Source: Saccharomycopsis phalli (taxonomy: Eukaryota > Ascomycota > Saccharomycetes > Ascoideales > Saccharomycopsidaceae). From it: a DNA stretch of 64,000 nucleotides. The notes beneath the pieces are model-generated. The model was given only the letters and a program-made list of their open reading frames with translations. It searched no databases and had not been told where the DNA came from. Below are positions 50,757-61,264 of this stretch, piece by piece. The stretch's first letter is position 1; each line of letters opens with the position of its first letter. The position numbers and the translations under genes were made by a program. The DNA lies in NCBI GenBank assembly GCA_020342235.1, contig CP073212.1:1922001-1986000 (forward strand), given 5' to 3'.

Positions 50757-51704
50757 TCACACCCCCAGCCAGTTCATAAAACCCCCAAATCGATGGTCGC
50801 AATTCGCCGCCTCCCTTCGAAGTCGCGCTTGCGGAAGCCACGCCTCGATATCCGCAATCCGCTGCTCGTTCGTCGGATGCGTACTCAAATACTTCTCCAA
50901 CACATTGCTGCCCATCCGCAGCGCCAGCAGCCGCGCCATCCGCTCCCAGAACTTCGGAGCATTGTCTGGATTGAAACACGCACCGGCCATCATCATGAGC
51001 CCAATGTAATCTGCCTCGGACTCCATCTTCCGCGATGCAGGAAGCGTGGTCAACAACTGGATCAACCAATCAGTGCCTAGGCCAATCTGCGACGCGGCAA
51101 TCGCACCAAGAACAGAAAGCGGTGCCCGAGAAAGACTCTCGCCCTGGTGCCGCGCAATCTGGTGCGCCACCTCATGGCTGAGCACCGTGGCTATCCCGTC
51201 GTCGTCCTGGCAAATGGGCAAGATCAGACTAAAGACAAAGATCTTGCCTCCGGGAATGGCAAACGCGTTCGGAGGCTCCCGGTCCGAGTTGATCACCCAC
51301 ACCTCCCAGTCGATGTTGTCGTCTCGGTCCCGCGAAAAACTCCCGTCGCCAATGTTGTTGTCGTTCGCGTCGATAAGCGTCTGGCCAGACTCGATGATCC
51401 GCGCCACAATCCGCTTGATCCGCACCGTCACCGGGTGATTCTGCGGAAGCAACTGCCCGCGGTACTGCGCCATCATCGTCCGGTACGTCCGCTCGCCCAT
51501 TGCCCGCTCAATGCGCTCAGGAACAAAGATGAACCGCCGCCGACGCGAAATCGGAGCCTCGTGGAGATTCGCAACGTAAAACAACGCCAACGCTCCAGCA
51601 CTCACGGCAAGCGTCTTTTGCGTTGCTTTGTTGTATATGCTAAACGGCTGCGGCGAGTTCTTGAAGTATGTGTATGTGGCATACCTCCGAAGGTGTCGAA
51701 ACAT
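50757..51704 (-). CDS. OMA1: Mitochondrial inner-membrane metalloprotease Oma1
   Basis: 315 residues from the ATG at 51704 (S. cerevisiae Oma1 is 345). The N terminus MFRHLRRYATYTYFKNS is basic and aromatic, a plausible mitochondrial presequence. A hydrophobic helix follows near residues 35-50 (LAVSAGALALFYVANL). The M48 peptidase domain shows SHEVAHQIARHQGE (zinc ligands His-Glu-x-x-His near residue 176) and the third ligand in ESEADYIGLMMMA near 225. Oma1 cuts misfolded or stress-sensitive inner-membrane proteins and works beside the m-AAA proteases. All catalytic residues are present. Confidence 0.95.
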   Translation of the reverse strand: MFRHLRRYATYTYFKNSPQPFSIYNKATQKTLAVSAGALALFYVANLHEAPISRRRRFIFVPERIERAMGERTYRTMMAQYRGQLLPQNHPVTVRIKRIVARIIESGQTLIDANDNNIGDGSFSRDRDDNIDWEVWVINSDREPPNAFAIPGGKIFVFSLILPICQDDDGIATVLSHEVAHQIARHQGESLSRAPLSVLGAIAASQIGLGTDWLIQLLTTLPASRKMESEADYIGLMMMAGACFNPDNAPKFWERMARLLALRMGSNVLEKYLSTHPTNEQRIADIEAWLPQARLRREAANCDHRFGGFMNWLGV

Positions 51705-51789
51705 GATGGGCAAGGTTGCGCATCATGGATATATATTGTGGTCACGTGAGACGGATATAGGACACACCAACACCAGTACACAACACCAG

Positions 51790-51880
51790 TGACAGTAGGT
51801 AAACAGCGAATAGATAACAGCGAATAGATAACAGTGAATAGATAACAGTGAATAGATAACAGTGAATAGGTAAACAGTAC
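51790..51880. repeat. ~15-bp tandem repeat upstream of OMA1
   Basis: Units of GATAACAGTGAATA, five or so copies, with GCGAATAG variants at the start. Confidence 0.9.
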
Positions 51881-52104
51881 AGTACAATAAATCAATAGTT
51901 TAGGTAGTTGAATACACGTGAAAATGCTTGCCAATCAGTCCATAACTTGTATAGTTTACCAGAACGTGTGGAACATGATTCCAACACATGGCGAGATTCG
52001 GCAGTCAAATTTGGCAAGACACCAGGCTTACACTTCAAGTACTGGAAATTGACAAACCCAAAGTGCGTCTAGTCCCAGACTACTATTCGAGAGTTGTGGG
52101 TTTT

Positions 52105-52860
52105 CAGCAATGGCGCCTGATATTCCTGAGTGAACATATGTCGAATAACCGTAATTCCAGAGGCAATATAGCTAAATACAAAAAAATATTATTACAAGGT
52201 ATGGCCTAGTCAAGCGTATAAGCCATTTCTCCAACTTGTATTCTAGTTATTGTATTACACTATACTCTCTACACTATACTCACTCAACTGTGATTTTCTT
52301 ATTTAGTCGCCAAATGGACAGATAAATAGTGCCACATGGTTTATAATATTCATTATTGTATCCAGCTATATTGTCTCCGACACTACGGTGGTTCGACAAA
52401 GCCACTTGTATTGAGTTGCAAGTCAATCGTCATGACTACATCGCTATTCCAATGGTCTCAGTAATAATAGTATTTATTCAAGCTATAGCTATACTGGGCT
52501 CAGAGAGATATATACCAGGCCCTAGTCACAACTCATATGGTTCCAGACAACCACCAAACTTGCTGGTGTCAAAAAATAGTGCCAAAAATAGTGTCAAAAA
52601 ATGGTGTAAAACCTGGTGGTGTCAAAATCTGCCTTGTGACAATAATACATCACTCTATTCAAATTCTGATCTACTTGGAGATGTATTTTCTCTATAAAAA
52701 GGGCAACCAGGCTTGTACAACCACCACAAGTGCTGTGAATTCCAAGCTGCTAAATCAAAGTATTGAATCCCAAGCAGCCGATTGAGGGTTGGCAAAGGGT
52801 TTCATAGCAATCTCGGGATGTTCCTGGGTGAAGATATAATTGTCGAATAACCATTTGGAG
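52105..52860. mobile_element. Cluster of four truncated S1/S2 SINE-like fragments
   Basis: 52105-52195 (+, S2): GATATTCCTGAGTGAACATA through GCAATATAGCTAAATACAAA. 52345-52402 (-, S2): GTATCCAGCTATATTGTCTC. 52465-52530 (-, S1): TATTTATTCAAGCTATAGCT. 52760-52860 (+, S2): CCAAGCAGCCGATTGAGGGT through GTTCCTGGGTGAAGATATAA. All are partial and in mixed orientation. Confidence 0.7.
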
Positions 52861-53159
52861 AATGCGCTGAGATTTTAATTTCATGGTCTGCTAATTGCAA
52901 CTATTTACAATCAAATTGGCTGGATATTCATTAAATTTATCAAGCAGCAGGTGAGTGTTGGTCTATGAATTGGAAGATGAGTAATGGCAAGATCAGATTG
53001 TACTGATGTGAGAATCAACATGCAGTGGAACCAAGGCCATGAATTGATAGCATGAGTTGATGGCATGAATTACATGAATTGACATGAATTGATGACATGA
53101 ATTGGTAAACAATCTGCACACTATCAACCGATGAACATTCCCTGCAATTTCTACATACA

Positions 53160-53300
53160 GTTTAACATTTCTAATGCAATTCAACGTCTAATACAGTTTA
53201 ACGTCTAATACAGTTTAACGTCTAATACAATTCAACGTTCTAATACAATTCAACGTTCTAATACAATTCAACGTCTAATATAGTTTAACATTCTAATACA
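53160..53300. repeat. 17-18-bp tandem repeat, ~8 copies
   Basis: Units of CTAATACA(G/A)TT(T/C)AACGT with one-base length variation; non-coding, 3' of SHM2. Confidence 0.9.
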
Positions 53301-53603
53301 GTTTGTAATATAATAACTAAGATACGTATTGATAGGATTATTAAATATATTTGCTTGACCATTTGAAACAAGGCAGCCTTATATAGTGGCGAAACCAGAC
53401 GTAAGGTACAACTGTCTTGATGCGTCAAATGGTCAGGGAATATGTCTTGGTAATAACCAATGGTAATTGTAGGAGTCAGAGTCTATTGAATTACGATGGT
53501 ACGAAATTACACAATTCACCTCCAATACAATTCGCCTCCACTACCATCCCACTACACCCGTTGTATTCATTTATTATGCCATTGCTACTGTCAGCTAAAC
53601 CAA

Positions 53604-55037
53604 CTACTCAGAGGCCCACTTGTTGACAGCCAATGGGAATTGACCGGCCCACTCGTAAATCTCCTTCTTCAAGGCATCAATCTCCGGCGAACCAGCGGTA
53701 ATGGCCGCCTTAAAGTCCTTCAATCTGTTGGCACCAGCCGGCAAAGCCGCTTGCACCTTCTTGGAGTACTCAACCGCCTTGTCAATATACTCGACAATCT
53801 TCTTGAAATCCTGCTCACCCAAGCCTCTGGAGGTCATTGCCGGGGCGCCAATTCTGATTCCACCTGGAACCAACGCGGACTTGTCACCTGGAATCGAGTT
53901 CTTGTTCAAGGCAATGTTGATGTTCTCGCACACGGTCTCGACACGAGCACCATCAATGCCCTTGTCTCTCAAGGAAACCAACACCATGTGTGAGTCGGTT
54001 CCGTCAGAGACCAACTTGTACCCACGGCTGTGGAACTCCAGCTCCAAGACCTTGGCGTTCTTCAAGACCTGCTCCTGGTACGCCTTGAACTCCGGAGTGT
54101 CGACCTGCTTCAAGGCAGTGGCCAAGGCGGCGATGGTGTGGTTGTGAGGCCCACCTTGATGTCCTGGAAACACCGAGAAGTTGATTGGGTTCTCCAAGTC
54201 GTAGAGCACCTCGTTACCGGTCTTTGGGTTGATCGAGCGCACGCCACGTCTGAAGAAGATCATTGCGCCACGAGGACCTCGGAGCGACTTGTGGGTGGTG
54301 GTAGTGACAATGTCGGCATAGTCAAATGGTGACGGGATCACTTGCGCAGCAATAAGCCCGGAAATGTGTGCCATGTCAACAACCAAGTACGCTCCGACCT
54401 TGTCTGCGATCTGACGCATCCGTTTGTAGTCGATCAAACGGCAATAGGCACTGGTTCCGGCAACAAGCACCTTTGGCCGGTACAACACTGCGGTTTTCTC
54501 CAACATGTCGTAGTCAATGATGCCGGTCTCGAGGTCCACACGGTATGGCATGGTCTCAAAGTACGTCGACACTGCGGAAATCTTTCTGGTGTCGGTCTGG
54601 TACCCGTGGGACAAATGGCCTCCATGTGGGAGATCAAGGCCCATGAGACGCTCGTGCGGCTTCATAATCGCCTGGTACACCTGCAAATTGGCCGGCGACC
54701 CAGACAAGGTCTGCACATTGACTCCCCACTTGTCTGGAGTGACGTGGAATGCCTTCAAGGCCCGGTCCTGGCACAAGAGCTCCATCTTGTCAATGTTCTC
54801 GTTTCCGCCATAGTATCGTGCCCCAGGGTACCCCTCGGAGTACTTGTTGCACATTGGGGTGCCCAAGGCATCGAAAACCGCAGTGGAGGTGAAATTCTCC
54901 GACGCGATGAGCACAATCGAGTGCTGTTGTCTCACGATTTCGTCCTTGATGATTTGCGCGACCTCAGGGTCGGTTTCCTCAAGATGACCCTCTACAAGAG
55001 TCCGGTGCGAAGCAGGCAAGCAGTAAGGAGCAGACAT
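53604..55037 (-). CDS. SHM2: Serine hydroxymethyltransferase, cytosolic type
   Basis: 477 residues from the ATG at 55037. PLP enzyme that converts serine and tetrahydrofolate to glycine and 5,10-methylene-THF. Family signatures: [44 protein letters not shown] and the PLP-lysine motif [15 protein letters not shown] near residue 250. No mitochondrial presequence is visible, so it fits cytosolic Shm2 (469 in S. cerevisiae) rather than Shm1. CACGTG motifs lie upstream (55127 and 55211). It is followed on the same strand by OMA1 and preceded by AGX1, another glycine-forming enzyme. Confidence 0.96.
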   Translation of the reverse strand: MSAPYCLPASHRTLVEGHLEETDPEVAQIIKDEIVRQQHSIVLIASENFTSTAVFDALGTPMCNKYSEGYPGARYYGGNENIDKMELLCQDRALKAFHVTPDKWGVNVQTLSGSPANLQVYQAIMKPHERLMGLDLPHGGHLSHGYQTDTRKISAVSTYFETMPYRVDLETGIIDYDMLEKTAVLYRPKVLVAGTSAYCRLIDYKRMRQIADKVGAYLVVDMAHISGLIAAQVIPSPFDYADIVTTTTHKSLRGPRGAMIFFRRGVRSINPKTGNEVLYDLENPINFSVFPGHQGGPHNHTIAALATALKQVDTPEFKAYQEQVLKNAKVLELEFHSRGYKLVSDGTDSHMVLVSLRDKGIDGARVETVCENINIALNKNSIPGDKSALVPGGIRIGAPAMTSRGLGEQDFKKIVEYIDKAVEYSKKVQAALPAGANRLKDFKAAITAGSPEIDALKKEIYEWAGQFPLAVNKWASE

Positions 55038-56865
55038 GATTTAATTCCTCCAGTACCAAGGTTGTTTAATTAAGTATGGTTTGCTAAATAAAAATTTTTC
55101 CTGACTCGGCCTCTCTGAGTCAGACCCACGTGAGGCACTGCAGCCCATTACAGTATCACTCAATCCCACTACATGTCTCTGCGCCAGATGGCATCCTCGC
55201 GTATTCCCACACGTGTATGCAACGTATTAGCTCACTATTGTTGTCTATTATTGACCATTATTGACTACTCTTGACCATTGATTTGCTTGATAGCTTGACT
55301 GCTTGACTTTTTGATAATCGACTTCACTTTTGGCCAACTTCTCGACGGAATTGTCCACCAGGAGTATATCCCAGGCTTTAAGCATCCTTGCAACGTCAAT
55401 GTTCAACTGGCAGTAGCCTAGTTTCTGCCCAACGGATTAAATGGCATGTGACTACATCCCAAGGCAATTACCATAGTAAAAGCCCAGTGGCTATTGTCTT
55501 TAGCCATTGGGCAACTTGTAATTATAGCTAGGCCGTGGCTTGTCTAGAGTCTGCCACCGTTTTTAAACAATCAAGTATTGTACTGATCAAAGGGTTTTCT
55601 TCAACAGCAATGCTGCCTCAGGATGTTCCTGAGTGAAAATATATCTGTCGAATCACCGTATTGCCGGAGACAATATATAGCTAAATACAAAAATAAATAT
55701 TATTATTATTATTATTGTACTGATTCAAGGGCCTTAACATCCGTCTGGTGGCATTTCTTCATCTTTGATTTATTCTCCTCATCTTTGATTTATCATTGAT
55801 TCTCCATGACTTTTCCCAGATTGTAATCGTCACAGGCATAAATGCAGGCATCTCGTACAAGAGTGGTCATGGTATAAAAACTACTCCTCAATTCAGGCAG
55901 GAAAAAAGGTTATATCAACTATAATTACAAAATACCTGCCTTCAAAGGCAATGATGAATTACATATTTCCAAGACACTCACCGTCGATTCACATGCAACT
56001 CGCCTATAACTGGGTAAAATTGTCAGAGCAAGCACTACTAACGACAACTATTCAAACCTTTGAATAGTCAATCAAATGAGTTTATCAGCACATGTCCTAG
56101 TTGCAAAATTATCCATTTTAAATAATGTAGATAGATTAATGCAAGTGAATCACCCTTTGCAGTCGCTATATTGGCACCACACACGGTTCTGTTTAATCAA
56201 GTACCACTCTAGTCATTTCACTCGTGATTCAACCCATGTAAACCAATTCAACCACACTGTATCATTCTTTTCTTTAGGCAGTGCTCAATGTTTTTACCAA
56301 GTGTCAAGCTCATGTAGCCACTCCAGTACACATGACAGTGCTCTACACAGCCTACCACACTATTGGTCTTTGATAAACACCAATGGAGAACATGGCAAAT
56401 TATCAATGGCTAGTCAGATATTAGCAGATGACCAATTATCAATGGCTAGCCATATATTAGCATAGCTATAAGGATCATGAGCCGATGCAGTGTTGCTGAT
56501 ATGGTCCATTGCTCATGCCCAGTTCTTGCAATTACCAGGCATTCCAAACTGCATCGTCATGAAACAGCACCGCTCAATTCTAATCATCAATCCAGGACAA
56601 GTGGGTGGCTCAAGGTTTCTCGGTGAAGATATTATCCGACCACTGTTTCCAGAGGCCAATGCCAAATGGGTATTGATTATTTTAATATGGCTACAATATG
56701 TTTCAATTGATTAAATTTGGTGGAATCTGTTTCAATTGATCAAACTTGGCTATATGCTTCCATTGATTAAACTTGGAGAATCCGTTTATACTACTCAACA
56801 CTCGTCTACATTTGTCTACACTTGCCTACATTTGCCTACACCTGCTAACAGTCTCATCCATTCAA
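55038..56865. other. Spacer between SHM2 and AGX1
   Basis: Includes an S2 copy with target duplication (55588-55712). The rest (55750-56860) has no recognised gene. A short TTATCAATGGCTAG(T/C)CA repeat lies near 56400-56455, and CTACA(C/T)TTGCCTACA repeats at 56808-56848. Confidence 0.6.
55588..55712 (+). mobile_element. S2 SINE-like copy, 5'-truncated, with 12-bp target-site duplication
   Basis: 125 bp flanked by TATTGTACTGAT (55576-55587 and 55713-55724). It contains CAAAGGGTTTTCTTCAACAG, GGATGTTCCTGAGTGAAAAT, GCCGGAGACAATATATAGCT and an (ATT)n tail. Truncation at GGGTTTTCT with an intact duplication is what LINE-type target-primed insertion produces. Confidence 0.88.
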
Positions 56866-58002
56866 CTATTTCAACTGAGAAAGCGCATCAGTAATCGCCG
56901 CCAACGCCACTTTTGTATCTTCCCGACCAGTGACACTCACTCCCATGTGTCCAACCCGGAAATACTTTGGTGCAATAGCCTTGTGGATTCCTCCGGCAAA
57001 CACCACATTGTGTTTCGACGTCAATGGAAAGAAATCCGGGCCAGTGACACCTTCTGGAAAGTACACTGCCGTAAGCGCATGCGACCCGTGGCCTGGTTTA
57101 CTCACAAGACGAAGACCAAGTTTCTCCAACTGGGACTTGAACCAATCGGAGTTCTTGACATGGGCAGCATACCGCTGGTCCAAGTCCTTGGCCAAGATGT
57201 TCTCGAGCGAAACTTTCAAGGCATTCACAAGCTGGACAGACGGAGTAGCAAAATACGCCGGCTTACCAGACTCGTAGGCTCTCATGATCGGAGTCCATCG
57301 CTTCAACGAGGCAAAAAACGTCGAGTCCGTCTTCCGCGCAAGAGCAACGTCCAAGGCACGCTTGGAAATAAAGGAGATGCTCAAGCCTGGAGGAACACCA
57401 ACCGCTTTTTGCGAGGCAGTGAGCACATAGTCCAATCCCCAGTTGTCAAACTGAATGTCCTCCACAGCAACAGAGCACACTCCGTCCACCACAATCAAAG
57501 TCTCAGGGGAGACTTTGCGGATAACTTGTGCGGTTTTCTTGACGTCTGTCAACACTGCAGTAGAAGTGTCCACATGGGTAATGGTCACAATCTTGTACTT
57601 TTTCTTGGAAAGCTGCTTCTCCAATTCGTCCAAAGGCACCGCCTCGCCAAGCGGAGCCGTGAGAACGTCAGTCTCCACACCATAGGTTCTCAAGGCCTCG
57701 GCAAATCCGTCACTAAAGAACCCGGTCGAAAGGACAAGCGCATTTTCCTTTGGCTCAATAAGATTCGACGCAGTGATATCCCAGCCAAGGGTCCCTGATC
57801 CGGCAATCACAAATGCCTGGGAGCCTTCAGCAGTGGATCTGAACAACTTGCGCAAGTTCTGTAACACCTCCTGAAAGATGCCAATAAATGGCTGGTGAGT
57901 GTGACTCAATGAGGAAATGGCATTGGCCTCAAGGACATTGTCGGCGACCTCAATTGATCCGGGGATTAATAATAACGGGTGTTCTTCTTGGCGGAATGGC
58001 AT
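56866..58002 (-). CDS. AGX1: Alanine:glyoxylate aminotransferase Agx1
   Basis: 378 residues from the ATG at 58002 (MPFRQEEHPLLLIPGSIE). PLP-dependent class V aminotransferase making glycine from glyoxylate with alanine as donor. Motifs: AGSGTLGWD (cofactor phosphate side), THVDTSTAVLTD, VDGVCSVAVEDIQFDNW (Asp binding the pyridine ring) and LTASQKAVGVPPG with the Schiff-base Lys near residue 199. The C terminus contains YFRVGHMG. Length is close to yeast Agx1 (385). Start choice: a TTG-initiated extension of three codons is not used. It shares a strand with SHM2 and with the paralogue beginning beyond the right edge. Confidence 0.94.
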   Translation of the reverse strand: MPFRQEEHPLLLIPGSIEVADNVLEANAISSLSHTHQPFIGIFQEVLQNLRKLFRSTAEGSQAFVIAGSGTLGWDITASNLIEPKENALVLSTGFFSDGFAEALRTYGVETDVLTAPLGEAVPLDELEKQLSKKKYKIVTITHVDTSTAVLTDVKKTAQVIRKVSPETLIVVDGVCSVAVEDIQFDNWGLDYVLTASQKAVGVPPGLSISFISKRALDVALARKTDSTFFASLKRWTPIMRAYESGKPAYFATPSVQLVNALKVSLENILAKDLDQRYAAHVKNSDWFKSQLEKLGLRLVSKPGHGSHALTAVYFPEGVTGPDFFPLTSKHNVVFAGGIHKAIAPKYFRVGHMGVSVTGREDTKVALAAITDALSQLK

Positions 58003-58254
58003 GATAAACAAACTGAGATTATCAATTTACGGTCCACCGGGTATAGGCAATGGTTATGGGCCATGGGGATGCGGTATCTAGACAGATAACTATTGCTTAT
58101 GTAAGCATACCATGTTTGCAAATGGGCCATATGGCAAGATCGTCAGTATGGGATCAACTTGCTGATGTAATCAATAAATTTTGTCATGTGTTATTGCTGA
58201 CATAATCAACAAAGGCACGTATCATACATGATCGGCCCACGGATTAATACACAT

Positions 58255-58400
58255 TTATTCAGGGCATAGTTTTAGTAATCCCCTAAAGAGGCTTATACTG
58301 TACTACCGTCTGCAAAACAAGCCGCCACTATTGACATCTGCCAGAAGAAAACCCTGCATCCAAGGACAAAAAGCTTCAGACTTGTAAAGCCTATCCCTTC
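58255..58400 (-). mobile_element. Diverged S1 SINE fragment
   Basis: Retains TTTATTCAGGGCATAG, GAGGCTTATACTGTA, TACCGTCTGC and AGAAAACCCTGCATCC in the S1 order. Old and partial. Confidence 0.6.
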
Positions 58401-58814
58401 CATTCAAAAGGTCAAGATTTGAAAGCGGTGATCCCACATTGAGTAGCATTGTTACCAAAGTACGAATATTTCACACGAGCGGCTTAAGGATCGACAATTT
58501 GATGGTTTAACCACTCGTCAAACGGTGGTCCGTTAATATGAGAGACGAGCCATTTCACTTGAAGACATATAGCTCCTCTATTTTGAAAAGACCTTGACCA
58601 ACGGAAAAACTCTCAAACTGACATTGATTCATGACAGATTTGCACAAAAGCCTATTAGCAGAATATGCTACTGAGAAATTCCGTTGATTGACAAACTGCA
58701 CTAAAACATGCAGAGTGCCTAAGTCACTTTTAAAAAAATTCTCCATTGCTAGCATTAATTCATAAATTCTAAAATTTGTATGGCTCCGGTTGATAATTAC
58801 TTGGCGCATTTATC

Positions 58815-59115
58815 AGGGCACTAATCGGTGCCGTGGAAATCCCAGCCGGAATGCAAAGGTTGCAAGTTGTACAAATTCATTGATTGCCAAAGGTTTGGAA
58901 TATATCTTATCTATATATTGGCAATATTTATTTCTATTGATCTCTTTTCCCTTTTCTACTCACTTTTCCCTCATTTGCTCGTGTTCCCATTGCCAATCTT
59001 TATGCAGTCAATGCCTCTTAATGTTATTTTGACATGTATGGCATTTTCATGAAATGGCATAGTCATCTCCGTTCCAGCCTATTTAATCTGCTTATATCCA
59101 GGATATTTCATCAAC
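58815..59115 (+). promoter_or_regulatory. Duplicated upstream region of secreted gene A
   Basis: 301 bp, equal in length to 60964-61264 and about 95% identical (roughly 16 substitutions, no indels by eye). Shared features include AGGGCACTAATCGGTGCCGT at the start, a TTGCCAA/TTGGCAA inverted pair, a TC-rich tract and TATTTAATCTGCT near the ATG. Confidence 0.8.
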
Positions 59116-60081
59116 ATGAAGATTGCAATTCTTTTCATTCTTTTAATACATGGCATTCACGCCATGTATACTTCGGCACTTACAAAAGGGGACTCTAGCG
59201 AATCCCTATTTTTTAGAGCACCTAGTTGGAGAGCAATCAGATTCATTTATATCTTCATATTGAACGAGGGCATTACTGATATTGAGATGCTGAAACTCAC
59301 ATACGAGGTGAAACAAATGCAAAAAGCTGGTCTTGAAGCTGCCCCAGCCGATTTGCGTGAGCAGTACAACTTTGTAGTTGGAGATGGCCCGATGATTATC
59401 CCATCTAGTCTCACAAAGTATACGGGAAATCGTATTTTCTACGGGTACTTTTTGGAAAGTGTTGCCAAGGAGATTAGCAAAAAGAGCAAAGTGGCCTATG
59501 TTGTTCAAGATGCCGATGGCGGTGTGCCAGCTAACGGAAAAAACATGAACTTAGACCGTACCCATCACTTGAGATCGGAAGGGGGTCATGCTACTGCAAT
59601 CTATGTCTTGGACATTGCTTCCGATATCGACATTACAAGGTACCAACGGAATTTTAATATTTTGCCAAAGATTTGCCAGATTGGTACAAATGATAAAAAG
59701 TGCGAAAAAGACAAAAGCAATGAGAAGCATGCCCTCAAAGTGGCTCTTGGAATGGCCGGTAAGGATAATAGTTGGGCACCTAATGCCCAATGTCTTATGG
59801 TGCCTACCTTCTTCAAGGGAGACACTTCTATAATTGCTGTGCTATCAGGACTTGATGTTGCCTTTAAAGATTATTTTTCCCTTACAAATAAGTACTACTA
59901 CAAGGGTGCGACGTTCACACTTGGTATTGAGTTGCCTGGAATGGGTGCTAATCTTGTTTGGGATGTGATTAATTTTCTTTATGGAAACAATATTAATATC
60001 GATTTTATTGTTCCTAAATTATATCCGCTAGCAGCTCTGGTATTAAGTATGAAGAAAAGTACACAACGAAATATGGCATGA
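59116..60081 (+). CDS. Secreted protein A of a tandem pair, unknown family
   Basis: 321 residues. Residues 1-16 (MKIAILFILLIHGIHA) form a strong signal peptide; no other clear membrane helix follows, so secretion is likely. The mature protein shares blocks with its neighbour at 61265: MQKAGLEAAP, IIPSSLTKYT.NR.FYG.FL, KSKVAYV.QDA, DNSW.PNAQC, VPT.FK.DTS and GIE.P.M.AN..WDV...LY. Overall identity is about 45-50%. Three Cys. The Kex2-type KR found in B is KG here (residues 24-25). C-terminal ~20 residues are unrelated to B. No catalytic motif or known domain recognised. It is divergent from AGX1. Confidence 0.8.
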   Translation: MKIAILFILLIHGIHAMYTSALTKGDSSESLFFRAPSWRAIRFIYIFILNEGITDIEMLKLTYEVKQMQKAGLEAAPADLREQYNFVVGDGPMIIPSSLTKYTGNRIFYGYFLESVAKEISKKSKVAYVVQDADGGVPANGKNMNLDRTHHLRSEGGHATAIYVLDIASDIDITRYQRNFNILPKICQIGTNDKKCEKDKSNEKHALKVALGMAGKDNSWAPNAQCLMVPTFFKGDTSIIAVLSGLDVAFKDYFSLTNKYYYKGATFTLGIELPGMGANLVWDVINFLYGNNINIDFIVPKLYPLAALVLSMKKSTQRNMA

Positions 60082-60243
60082 TATTTCGCAATATTTTACT
60101 TTGACATTTGAAATGTGTAGGACCGAGGAGCCTTGCCTTCTCACTCTCTTCTTTCCTTATTCTCTTCTTTCCTTATTCTCTTCTTTCCTTATTCTGGTAC
60201 TTCTTTACAAGCCGGTAGCTATCTGGGTTAGAAACTTCAATGG

Positions 60244-60508
60244 ACGTTAGGAGGGCTACCGAGTTAGTACCTTGGGGAGGGGGTGGCTAAAGCCACCTCT
60301 AAAGATCTAGGCGAAAAACTCATTGCCCCTCTAATGCTCATTACCTTACATATTTAGAAGCTCTGGTCGAAAGTTTTTTATCTCTATTGCAGAGTTTGCT
60401 TTCGACGACTATATAGCGGCACCGTCCTTAGTCATAGACGGCAAAGTATAAATCTCCTCTGGGAGCCTAGTATAGCTATAGCCTTAAGTAAATATTATTA
60501 TTATTAAA
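60244..60508 (+). mobile_element. S1 SINE copy, 5'-truncated, with 12-bp target-site duplication
   Basis: 265 bp flanked by AAACTTCAATGG (60232-60243 and 60509-60520). It begins just after the tRNA-like head region (GGGCTACCGAGTTAGTACC aligns with GGCTACCGTGCTAGTACC of the full copy). It carries the core TATAGCGGCACCGTCCTTAG and ends GAGCCTAGTATAGCTATAGC with an AAGTAAATATTATTATT tail. The middle differs from the 3744 copy, marking a subfamily. Confidence 0.88.
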
Positions 60509-60772
60509 AAACTTCAATGGGACAGTGTTGCATGTGGCTCAAGATAATATAGGTTCTTGGAAGCCTGGCCAATTTTTCATAGCTACTCAGCACGTCGGCT
60601 ATTGTTACATTAAAGTTGGGTAAATGCGACTTGTTTATATGGAAAGCCAGTTGTTCAATTGCAAGCAAAATACATGGTACAATTATCATAGTCACTACAT
60701 CTTCTGAGTTATGCAACAGGTATTGCGGTTGACCCGACTCTAGTAAGGAGTATCCAGATGGAACGACTATCT

Positions 60773-60873
60773 AATAATATTTATTTTTGTATTTGGCCAA
60801 ATATTGTCTCCGGATACGCGGCTATTCGACAAGTATATTTTCACTCAGAAACATCCTGAGGCAGCATTGTTGA
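60773..60873 (-). mobile_element. S2 SINE-like fragment
   Basis: Tail AATAATATTTATTTTTGTAT, then TATTGTCTCCGGATACG, TTCACTCAGAAACATCCTGA and GGCAGCATTGTTGA in minus orientation. 5'-truncated; target duplication not evident. Confidence 0.8.
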
Positions 60874-60963
60874 TGCAGAATTCTTGTAGTGGTGTGTGAA
60901 AGCCTGGTCGCCCTTGTTGCCTAGTTTGACTGGTGAATTTCCTCATGCGTTGTGTATTCCGTA

Positions 60964-61264
60964 AGGGCACTAATCGGTGCCGTGAAAATCCCAGCCGGAA
61001 TGCAAAGATTGCAAGTTGTACAAATTCATTGATTGCCAAAGGTTTGGAATATTTCTTGTCTATCTATTGGCAATATTTATTTCTATTGATCTCTTTTCCC
61101 TTTTCTACTCACTTTTCCCTCATTTGCTCGTGTTCCTATTACCAACATTTGTGCAGTCAATGCCTCTCAATGTTGTTTTAACATGTATGGCATTTTCATG
61201 AAATGGCATAGTCATCTCCGTCCCAGCCTATTTAATCTGCTCATATCCAGGATATTTAATCAAC
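60964..61264 (+). promoter_or_regulatory. Duplicated upstream region of secreted gene B
   Basis: Partner of 58815-59115 (same 301-bp length). Nearly all differences are single transitions spread evenly, as expected for a young duplication or recent conversion. Confidence 0.8.

Larger units (their letters stand above)
51705..53603. other. Spacer with minisatellites and S1/S2 fragments
   Basis: Contains an AGTGAATAGATAAC repeat (51790-51880), S2 fragments (52105-52195 plus, 52345-52402 minus, 52760-52860 plus), an S1 fragment (52465-52530 minus), TGACATGAATTGATGACATG repeats (53030-53110) and a CTAATACAGTTTAACGT repeat (53160-53300). A GTCACGTGAG E-box lies ~35 bp upstream of the OMA1 ATG. No gene. 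Confidence 0.65.
58003..59115. other. Divergent spacer AGX1 / secreted protein A
   Basis: Contains a minus-strand S1 fragment (58255-58400). From 58815 to the ATG at 59116 lies a 301-bp region almost identical to the one upstream of the second secreted gene (60964-61264). TATTTAAT 35-40 bp upstream of the ATG may be the TATA element. Confidence 0.65.
60082..61264. other. Spacer between secreted genes A and B
   Basis: Holds TTCTTTCCTTATTCTC repeats (60145-60198), an S1 SINE with target duplication (60244-60508), an S2 fragment (60773-60873) and the duplicated upstream region of gene B (60964-61264). Confidence 0.75.
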
